Origin: Nymphaea colorata
Taxonomy: Eukaryota; Streptophyta; Magnoliopsida; Nymphaeales; Nymphaeaceae
Length of the DNA: 60,000 nucleotides
Reading direction: 5' to 3'
Assembly (NCBI RefSeq): GCF_008831285.2
Contig: NC_045141.1
Span: 16,170,106 to 16,230,105, forward strand
Shown here: positions 51,422-60,000 of the stretch, in pieces
How the letters are laid out: each line of letters begins with the position of its first letter
How positions within the stretch are numbered: position 1 is the first letter of the stretch
Program-made: the position numbers and the translations under genes
The notes under the pieces: generated by a model
Seen by the model: the letters and a program-made list of their open reading frames with translations, nothing else
Databases searched by the model: none
What the model was told of the DNA's origin: nothing

Positions 51422-51618
51422 TAGGGGCGGAGCCAGGATTTTTTCTAGGGTCGGGCCAAGACTATTTGCGGGCCGGGCCAGGGTCGGGCCAAGAGGAACG
51501 ACGAGGAGCGACCGGTCGAGCCAAACTAAAAAAATTTGATTTTTTCAATGTAAAAAAAAAAAAAATCCTAGGCTCACCCGGGCCATGGTCCAGGCGGCCC
51601 CCCCTCCCTCCGCCCCTG
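51422..51618. mobile_element. hAT-like MITE, GGGGCGGAGCC family
   Basis: Perfect 8-bp direct repeats CTGACAAG (51,414-51,421 and 51,619-51,626) flank the element. The left end is TAGGGGCGGAGCCAGG and the right in reverse complement is CAGGGGCGGAGGGAGG. It is 197 bp with no coding frame. It belongs to the same family as the element at 10,102-10,281. Confidence 0.85.
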
Positions 51619-52140
51619 CTGACAAGTACCAGAAGTCAGATCCATCGGACCTCGAACCCATTATGTAGCATAGATTTGATATCCATGGATCTTACATGGC
51701 TCACTTTTGAGACTCTAGGCTATCAAACATTACCTAAATAACTATACATTATGTTGTATACTTGAAAATTTTCAAGTCATAACTTTCTTTACGTTTAAGA
51801 CTTAAGGGAGCATGTGAAACATGGCAAACAACATCTAAGAGGTAGGTTTATTATTGCCCTTTCCAACACTTCTTGTTCGGGGAAAATATTGGGGTTTATC
51901 CATTTTCACAGAAAAAGGCACAATATGAGTAAATTCTACCAAATTGAAATAGAAAAGGGAGAATAGACCAAGTAGGAAGGAACTTGCAGACGTGATCCCT
52001 ATGCTTTGAGAGCTCACTCTTCATCCTCGGGCATCGCTTGACAGACTGTTAACCTCTAGTTCTCCATAAGTCTTGTTATCTTCAAGTGAGGTTCTTATGT
52101 CATTTTCAGCATCTAACCTTTTGTTCAAGCTATAGTTTAA

Positions 52141-52397
52141 ATCATGTGTTCACAAGTTAACAGGCCTCCAAGGGCTTCACACACTCTTTTACCAACGTTG
52201 GGTTGAAGCCTCTAAACTCATATGAGGTTTAGAGTTCAACACTAGGTCTGGTGTACATACATGCCTTTGCCAATGGATCAAAGGGAGATGTCTACATAGT
52301 TTTACACTTACTTGAAAATCGCCATGATGTTTTTCTCTCTATATCGATCATTGGAAAAAAGAAGACATAAAAGCTAGTACTCACCAATGCTGTGGCC
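52141..52397 (-). pseudogene. P450 intron and exon-edge fragment
   Basis: This stretch aligns in blocks with the intron of the CYP82-like gene at 58,374-59,354. ATCATGTGTTNNCAAGTTAAC is shared with 58,709 onward, ATGAGGTTTA plus TTCAA...CTAGG with 59,112 onward, and TACACTTACT plus a TCTCT...ATCGAT block runs up to the splice donor. On the minus strand GGCCACAGCATTG|GTGAGTACTAG parallels GGCAACCGTATGG|GTGAGTGCTAG of the gene. The exon match fades within about 15 nt and exon 2 is absent. It is read as debris of a lost tandem P450 copy. Confidence 0.5.
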
Positions 52398-52908
52398 GTG
52401 CCTAGAAAGGGACGTGGACTTGCCCGGGGTTCGGATCGGGTCGAAGGATGTGCCCCGGCATCTCATTCGATCTGTGATTGCCCTGGTGCGTCTGCTCGAC
52501 GGCTTTGACTTGCAACTCCATGCAGACTCCTCTAGATGGAACCAACCCACAAGGTTCCAGCACCGTCTTATGTGTTCTTAGCCGGGCATCAGGCGAAATA
52601 TTCATATGGCTAAAAGTCTGTTTAGCAAACAAAACAATATACAACCAGTCTAAGAAAAATACGTTAAAAAGTGTTGTACGAGTCTTTCCCAACTTTTAGA
52701 GTAGATTTATGAAACAATTACAAACTGTTTTATCTAGCAAACAAGCTGTAAGGGATTTGCATTAGTAGACTCTACTTGGAAGGTTAGAAGTAATAAAAAA
52801 AAAGTGCTTTAAATTATTAATTGAGTGTTGTTTGCTATTTTTTATAATGAAATTAAATAAACCCCCACGAGGGTGTGGGGGTTCTGTCTCAATCCAGAAT
52901 CTCCTAGT

Positions 52909-53150
52909 CTATGAATCCGGAAGAAAAGATGCGCGGTAGGTGCATTCCGGAGAAGCTAAACCAACAGCCAAAGACATCTTTTTCATGTTGGAAGGAGTAA
53001 GATGATATGAAGCACTGATTGCAAGTTGTGTTGATGTCAAGTCATTAACAAAAGAGATAATTTCATCCACATCTGAATAGGAAAGTGGAAAGGGTCTGGG
53101 AAGGAATGGAAAAACTTTGTCTAGGTGAGCTTCACCTACTATTTGTTCAG
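52909..53150 (-). pseudogene. Orphan protein-like open frame without ATG
   Basis: An 80-codon open stretch on the minus strand ends at TAG (52,909-52,911). It reads with protein-like composition (FPLSYSDVDEIISFVNDLTS, then KKMSLAVGLASPECTYRASF). It has no start codon near its open end and no obvious partner exons. It could be the last exon of a gene whose other exons are lost or decayed, or a captured fragment. I do not recognise the family. Confidence 0.35.
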
Positions 53151-55947
53151 ATTTGATTTATATATATAGTACTGCAGACCTTGACAAAAGCACAAAATTA
53201 GCTATTAAGTTAGCTAGAGTTTTTTTTTTTTTTTTTTTGGTGAGGAAAATTATTATTTTATGGCTACTTGCTTTTGATAAATAAGCATATCGGTACATTT
53301 CTGATCAAGAATTTAGGAAGTGGTGTATTTCATAATATCATTTGCACACTTAATGTCGTTATGATTTTTATTTTTGGATTTTGTAAAATCCAACAAACCT
53401 CGTGATTTACGGGGCTGCTTGCTATTCCATATCAACTTTTGAATATATAGCTAGGAATGTCCACGTGTTAAAGGCCCTTTTTATGATCTAAAAAAACTCA
53501 ATAATTAAAAATGCATCAACCTTTATAGCATTTAAATTGACATATTTCTTTCATACAGAAAATAGCAAACAAGAGACAATCTAACTTATATCAGAGCGCT
53601 TCTCCAACCTCTATTCACGTTTTTTTTAGGATAAGGTGGTGAAACTGAAATGGTTCCAATAGAATTTCCAGCAGCAATACCAGAACGAAATTGTTCACTC
53701 AATTTCTTTTAAGGGGCCATAGTAGGGATAGTATGTGAGTGTTTTATGAATCTGCCTCAAAGATTATTTCAGATTCATGTAGAATAGTTCTAGTGTTTTA
53801 TCAATCTACCTCAATCTTTGGACAGATTAGTTGGACACTCTATACTACTGTCAAACGATCCCTACATCAATCATACCATTCATCCAGTAGATATAGCTTC
53901 CCATACACGCTTTACTTGCTGAAAGAAATTGACTTTGATGAGTAATCTGCCAACCTGATAGATTAATATATAGCCAAACATCGGCAGCAACTTGTTATTT
54001 ACTGTATTTCACTTGGTGTGTGACATATATATACACATAGAGAATACTTAGACAAACAAGAAGCATCTTTAAACATACAAGCGTAACATGCCAAGTAGAT
54101 TAGAACCGAACTGCATTGATATTTTAACTAAATCAGCCTACTTTTTCATATGTATACCGACTCAAACCCAAACTTGTTAAATACCGGAACCCCATCATAT
54201 CCAAATCTAAACTTGTTAAAAATAGCGTTACATATCTGGACCAACTTATACCCGATTCGACATATACCGAACCCATCTATACCTCACCCCTTTTCATATC
54301 CATTTGTTTTCTTTTCGGGTCGACGTTGACTTGCTAATTCCATATTTTCTCATTTTAAATTTAAAGCACCTGCAGGAAACAAGTAGGAAGGTCCGACTGC
54401 CTGTCACCGATAGGGCACTGGGCATTGCGCTGGACCTGAATTGTGAAGATGATCAGCAAGTGCAACAGGCCCCGGCTCGACCTTGTAAATGCTAGGCCGA
54501 ATCTATGTTGGGCTTGGCTAGTGTCATCCAATGACCTTCCGGCGCCTATCACTTCAAGGGCCCGGCCCGGGCATACTATGAGGGCTGGTAACCTGGAATG
54601 ACCCAGCTCTATGCTTAGCCTTACTTTTTTCTTTTCTTTTCCCTTTAAATATGGTATTCAAAACATTAAAGTCTTTAATTCGGAATTTGTACTATCATGT
54701 ATAAAGTTAATTTAATGGCATCAATTATGGAGATGACATGAACCCATAACTGATTCATAGTGGAACTAATTGAAATTGGGTCTATTAGAAAACCGGTGTA
54801 AATGAAAAGCTTACTGGTTAACACTTAACCCACTTATAGCCTGAACTCATTCCTGGATGGCGGTGCAATTTATCTAGGTTTTATTGGATAACTTATCTGA
54901 GATAAGTTGTCCCCTTAAAATAATTTGGACTTACTGTTAGAGTGAACAAACATAGATGAGGCAGATTGTTATTAGTTAATGAGATAAGTTATTTGCAGTA
55001 TTTCACGTTAGATGTCGTTTGAGGCACTTTTGAGATCTGGTTAAAAAATGAAATCGATAGGCTCGAGACCACGGTGCACATACTTGTTTCGTAAATTAGT
55101 TTGAATTTATAAGTTTTATAGGTTCCAGGCATCTTGGAGAAGCAGACTGGGACAAATGCAATTATAACAAAAGAAATTTACATCTGAAGGCAATATCTTA
55201 GGGATTGATACCACTACAAACAAAAAAAATGAAAATCTCCAATTCAAAATATATGCCCTAGTTATACATTATTCAAAGTATGAACTCTTTTACTTCTGCC
55301 TTCAATTTAGAACAATGAGGTAAACTTCGATACACAAAATACATGTACTGTTTCTCGAGTATTTTGAGCTAGGAGTGTGCTGCTTGGACTCTTCTTTTTC
55401 TCTTGACACATGCTTTTTGTGGATGCGGTTCGAGCTTTGCTATTACTTTGTGAGTCACGTCCAATGTTCAGGCATGTAACCAAAACCTCCAAATTGCAAA
55501 TTTAAATTAAGTAGCTGGATTAAAAAAGATAGATATGAGTCCCATGCATAATTTCTGTGTGTGCGTTTTTTCTTTTTAAAGAAACGTACGTCTTCATTAG
55601 ACAGTCAGTTTCTATGTGTTTGTAGCCTAAAAACAAAATACAGAAGATCAAAAGGCTGTTCGTCCCAATGATCCCATGCCATTTTCAGTCAAGAAATTGC
55701 AAAAAAAGATCACGAAAAGATATTCATCCTCCATTCCAAATTGATAATTATAATTAGACCAAGAAAAGGCTTGAATTTCAAAATTAAGGGTTTGCGAAAA
55801 AGAAAACGAGAGATCTAGAGAGAGAAAAACTCATACAGATTAATAAAGAAAAATATCGAAACAAAACAAGGAAAAACAAGTCATCAGATATAATTTCTAG
55901 TGATAGAAACGGGTCAACCAAAAACGAAACTCCTCGCGTTAACTTTA
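53151..55947. other. Intergenic, no gene seen
   Basis: The stretch is AT-rich spacer with a poly-T tract at about 53,221-53,238. Nothing else is supported. Confidence 0.5.
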
Positions 55948-55949
55948 AC

Positions 55950-56877
55950 ACATGATGGTCATCTTTCTTATTACTAGAAGATACTTTGCTTTATTTAAGG
56001 ATACTTTCATTCATTTCTTTGATGTTCCCCACTTGACTTTTGCTGGCTGTAGTGGAGAAATGACTTTCGGGGGGAAGACAACTAATTCCAAACTTCTCAT
56101 ACCTTTACGGGGTACTTTTATTGTTCTGGAAGGTTAAATGATTGACTTCAAGTTGTAACAACTCGACTTGTTTAAACTTGACTTAGTTTAACTAAAAAAA
56201 TATGTCATGAATGAGCGATTTTCTGCTGCGAAATTTTTCTTTTAGAGATATTTGGATGCAGATCATATGTACATTCTTTCTTTAGATTTTCTGCTAGATG
56301 GTCGTTTATAGTTGATTGGTTAAAAGAAACCGGCTAAATGAGTTAACTAGTTGATCAGTAAAACGAGCTAAAAGAAACAAGACAAGTTCAGTTAACAAAA
56401 ACAAGTTAAATGAATTAAGTGAGTCGAGCTTGTTCGAGTTGGTGCAGCGCTCAAGCTCAAGTGTTTTGAGTGGAGTCGAGCTTAATCTCGACTCAGCTCG
56501 TGTGTAGCCCTAGCTATGTATAAATAAGTAAATCTTCAAGACATTCATATAAAATAAATAATTTATTGTGGGGCTGACACCTGCGGCCCGTATATGGCTC
56601 TGTCACTGTCATAGAAGTTGTATTTTTCTAAAATCCCTGTTACTGGCCATAGACAATCTGTTTTATGCACTCAGTCGCACCTATCGACTAGCCACATTCA
56701 TTTGCTTGATGGCATGAAAATGTTGGCCCAAAGACAAACTTTTCTTTCTATCACAACAATCAACCCTCAAGCTACACATGTATGCTTTGGAACTTTTATT
56801 TGGGCCTCGATAACTTTTCCTCAGTAATTATTTAACGCGACCATTGGTCTATAAGCAATTACTCTTAAGGCACACAA

Positions 56878-56880
<3 letters not shown>
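55950..56880. repeat. Duplicated P450 3' flank, distal copy
   Basis: This segment aligns with 57,010-57,692, which lies directly after the P450 stop codon. Landmarks recur in order: GTTACTGGCCATA, CTGTTTTATGCACTC, ATCACAACAATCAA, CTACACATGTATG, GGAACTTTTATTT and ACTCTTAAGGCACACA, at a steady offset of 804-813 bp. This copy is interrupted at about 56,150-56,512 by CGAGCTCGAG-type repeat DNA ending in a TAGGGCTACACACGAGC-like terminus. Confidence 0.75.

Positions 56881-56954
<74 letters not shown>
56873..56954. repeat. Compound (CA)n-(TA)n-(GA)n microsatellite
   Basis: CA, TA and GA runs follow each other at the junction between the two copies of the duplicated flank. Confidence 0.9.
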
Positions 56955-57009
56955 ATTGGAATGCATTCACTAGCCTGCCTATGATGCGAGACCCCTAGCC
57001 TTTACTTTA

Positions 57010-57692
57010 AACACACATGGACATCTTTCCCATTTCTAAAATTACTTTTGTCTTCTTTACAGGTATTTCATACATTTCTTCGATGTCTTACTTTTGCCAG
57101 TAGTAGGAGAGTCAGGATTTTTGGGTTGTGAGGCACTAATTCTAAAATTTTAATACTTTTAGGGGACGTTTGATTATTCTACATTTGAAATACATGCATT
57201 TAATATGGATCTACTGTGGCATATTTTGCTGATATGGTAAAAGCTTGACTTTAAATTCACGGTTCTCAAATTCTGAAGATCTCAAATTTGTGGCCAATCA
57301 AACACCCCATTAAGAACACCACTATACACAAATGAATAAATGTTTCAAGACGGTAATATAAAATAAACAATTTGTTGGGGAATTAACACCCGCCTATATG
57401 TCGCTCGCCCACTGTTACTGATGCTTTCTTTCTAAAATCCCCGTTACTGGCCATAAAGGAACTGTTTTATGCACTCGGTCACACGCATGGACTACATGCC
57501 CACGTCCATTTGCATGATGATAATGAAAAATCTTGGCAGAAACACAAACTGTTTACTATCACAACAATCAAATCTCATAGCTACACATGTATGTTTTGGA
57601 ACTTTTATTTCGACCTCGATAACTTAGTTTTCCTAAGTAACTATTTTACGCATCTAGTGATCTATAGGTGACTACTCTTAAGGCACACAATT
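57010..57692. repeat. Duplicated P450 3' flank, proximal copy
   Basis: This is the partner of 55,950-56,880. It starts about 58 bp beyond the P450 stop on the gene strand, so part of it is probably the P450 3' untranslated region. Confidence 0.75.
57162..57309. mobile_element. Tourist-like MITE (candidate)
   Basis: Terminal GGGGACGTTTGATTATT and, in reverse complement, TGGGGTGTTTGATTGG form imperfect inverted repeats. TTA flanks both sides (57,159-57,161 and 57,310-57,312), the PIF/Harbinger target duplication. It is 148 bp with no frame. The distal duplicate holds a diverged left-end-like stretch, so the element may predate the duplication. Confidence 0.45.
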
Positions 57693-57749
57693 AACGTTAA
57701 CATATATACAGACACTTGGATGGGCATATAATGCTCTGATGCAGTATCG

Positions 57750-60000
57750 TCATTGGTAGAGATGGGAAGGAAGTCGAGGGCGCAGTAGGGCATGAAGAGG
57801 CACGGCTTTAGGCATGGTCAGCCCAATTCCTTCACTCATGTCAAGCGGACCAGTCCCGGGTGAATGCCACTCGAACCCATGAAGCAAGCGAGCCAACGCC
57901 AAGTGGGTGACCTGGAGAGCCATCGACAACCCTGGGCACGACCTTCGCCCAGAGCCAAATGGCATGAGCTCGAAACATTGACCAGTGAGCTTAACCTCCT
58001 TGTGGGTCGTCACGAACCTACTGGGCTTGAACTCTTCCGGGTCAGCCCACACCTTTGGATCCCTATGCACCTTCCACACATTCACATACAGGGCTGTTCT
58101 TGCTGGTATGTGGTTCCCTGCTATGTTGACTGGCTCCGTCGACTGGTGAGGGAGGAGCATTGGCGCTGCCGGATAAAGGCGCAAAGTCTCCTTTACTATG
58201 GCCTGCAAGTATGAAAGCTTGCTTATATCTGATTCTTCGACCTGCCTCTCTGTTCCGACAAGGAAGTCCAACTCATCTTGGGCCTTCTTCAGTTCATGAG
58301 GATTGTTTTGTAGAAGGGAGAGAGCCCATTCTAAGGTGTCTGAGGTGGTAGTGGTGCCTGCTGCTACCATGTTCTGCCATTGAAAAAGGAATTTAAGTCA
58401 ATAGCCTTTCAACACAGGACCATAACTTCTTGAAATCTCTAAAAAATGTATTAACCATGTGAGCTGCAGAGGGAGCACGGTCCCCCTGACATGGACCTCA
58501 TCCAAGCTATATATATATATATATATAAGTAGATGGCCTTTATATCTCTCCTAAAATTTGTTGAAAATACTATTAACCGCCTCACCTACACTCGGTCTAC
58601 CATAATCTGGCTAAGTATTCCAAGGGTTAGAAAACGTCTATATATAAATGTAGTTCTGATATCTTTTTCAAGATGTACCGTTTTTTTTATTCAATGTATT
58701 ACTTCAAATCATGTGTTGGCAAGTTAACGGACCGGCAACGGGTTCATACACTTTTCTACCAATTAGCCATCACGTCAGAAAATATTTCTAGACACCTCTA
58801 CCGCATCTGTGCTAAGAATACATGTGCAGATTCTCTCTTTGTGTCACATCAGTAAAAAGCCTTTGTTTTTTTCTTCTTGGCCCAGCTTTTGGATTAAAGC
58901 ATTTGAGGGAGTTGGAGCATCGGACAGGCAGGAGCCTCTAGGCTTTATTTTGAATCCCTAAAAGGTTAACTCTTTATACTACCAAATGGACACTAGACAT
59001 GTGGTAGAAGCAATATTATGGGACACCAAAACTATACCCTATACCATATGCGGACTAGGGGTCAGTGGAGGAGCTCATTGAAACGTGGGGTTAAAGCTTC
59101 CAAAACAAAAATGAGGTTTAAGCTTTAAAGTTCAATGCTAGGAAGTCATTTGTCATCAAGCCAAAGGCATAGATGATCTTGCCAGTGAACGAATGGGAAT
59201 TGTAGAGTCCTTTTTACATCGGGAGAGAACCAAATTAATTTGGCATGATAAAGATTCGTACACTTACTAAATCGACCATCCATGGTTTCCTCTCATCGAT
59301 AAGTGAAAGAAAAGAGCCATAGCTCTAGTTAGGGATCTAAAAACTAGCACTCACCCATACGGTTGCCTTGATAATGTCATCAGGAGGATGCACGTTTGAC
59401 AAGTGCTCATCCTGTAGTTGTGAAATTAATATGTCTATAAAGTCTGGGTTGTTAATGGCTTCTCCAGAGTCTCTCCTTCTCCGGTGCTCTGCCACCCATT
59501 TAGATAAGATCTTATCTAACTTCTTTTGAGCCCTCTTCATGGCCCTCACATGGCCGCCCACATCCAGCCACTCAAGCCATGGAATAGCATCTGATACTGT
59601 AAAGATGCCAAACAGTCGTGCTATCTCCCCTAGCACCTTCAACAATTCCTTTCCTTCCTCATCTTCCTTGCTACTGTCTTCCACAAAGTACCGTTTCCCA
59701 GCCACCATTCTCAGCACAATATTCATGGCCAAAAAGCGCAGCCGCTTCTGTAATTCCACCTCCTCTTCCTTTCTGCACTCTCTGTATAAACACTTTAGGA
59801 GGGAGTTGATTTCTTCATTTCTTATGTGTTTACGCATTTCTAGTCTTCGAGCCGACAGAAGCTCGAGGATGCAGATCCTGCGGATCTCCCTCCAGTAGGC
59901 GCCATAGGGAGTAAAAGCAATCATGGCATAGTCATAACCCATGTACTTGGCATTTAGCAGCGCCGGCCGGTCGGCGAAGGCCCGATCGTTAAGGGCAAAG
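57750..60000 (-). CDS. CYP82: Cytochrome P450, CYP82-like, 5' end outside window
   Basis: Two exons are seen: 59355 to beyond 60000 (215 codons in window) and 57750-58373 (207 codons), with a 981-bp phase-0 intron at the place usual for plant A-type P450s. P450s are ER-anchored haem monooxygenases; CYP82s act on alkaloids, terpenoids and phenolics. Exon 1 has FALNDRAFADRP, the C-helix YWREIRR and a CYP82-like helix F-G region. Exon 2 has the I-helix AAGTTTTSDT, the K-helix KETLR, FKPSRF in place of PERF, and the haem loop FGSGRRSCPG with its ligand Cys. The acidic residue of the usual AGx[DE]T[TS] is Thr here. The reading frame is intact. The membrane anchor, start codon and promoter are off the edge. 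Subfamily and substrate cannot be given. Confidence 0.92.

Noticed and set aside
57864-58214. Plus-strand frame opposite P450 exon 2
   Set aside because: Antisense shadow of the haem-loop exon; the same applies to 59,539-59,898 opposite exon 1.
1-60000. tRNA or rRNA genes, organelle-DNA insertions, viral remnants, CRISPR arrays
   Set aside because: None seen. The only tRNA-like boxes are in SINE-like DNA and no cloverleaf gene could be drawn by eye; no capsid, replicase or reverse-transcriptase blocks were recognised.

Overview
This is plant nuclear DNA. Four protein genes with plant-specific families, GT-AG introns of 80 bp to 3.2 kb, long AT-rich spacers, microsatellites and many small DNA transposons are visible. 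A CYP82-type P450 argues for a dicot-type or early-diverging angiosperm rather than a grass; I cannot name the species. There are no bacterial features (operons, CRISPR arrays, ribosome binding sites) and no tRNA or rRNA gene that I could see.

Layout. 1-5.7 kb: spacer with a hAT-like MITE and short tandem duplications. 5.7-7.8 kb: intronless seven-WD40-repeat gene of the JINGUBANG type (+), with a TATA box and a long upstream ORF in its probable leader. 7.8-21.6 kb: repeat-rich spacer with SINE-like DNA, two hAT MITEs and tandem duplications. 21.8-29.5 kb: eight-exon extra-large G protein gene (XLG, +); intron 5 carries a hAT MITE with a perfect 8-bp target duplication. 29.8-38.5 kb: nine-exon gene (-) for a USP-like/kinase protein of the 'inactive protein kinase SELMODRAFT_444075' group, convergent with XLG across 314 bp. 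38.5-57.7 kb: gene-poor tract with a ~570-bp tandem array in which every unit holds a long foldback, a decayed hAT transposase, a SINE, another hAT MITE, a P450 intron fragment and a duplicated P450 3' flank. 57.75-60 kb: CYP82-like P450 (-), whose 5' end lies outside the window.

The genes do not form a pathway. XLG (non-canonical G-alpha signalling), the kinase-like protein and the WD40 protein are signalling or scaffold proteins; the P450 belongs to specialised metabolism. The mobile DNA does hang together: one decayed hAT transposase and at least four short hAT-type elements with 8-bp target duplications, three perfect and one 7/8, sit in the same 60 kb. I found no convincing new biochemical system. 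The most unusual structure is the foldback tandem array at 43.2-45.5 kb.
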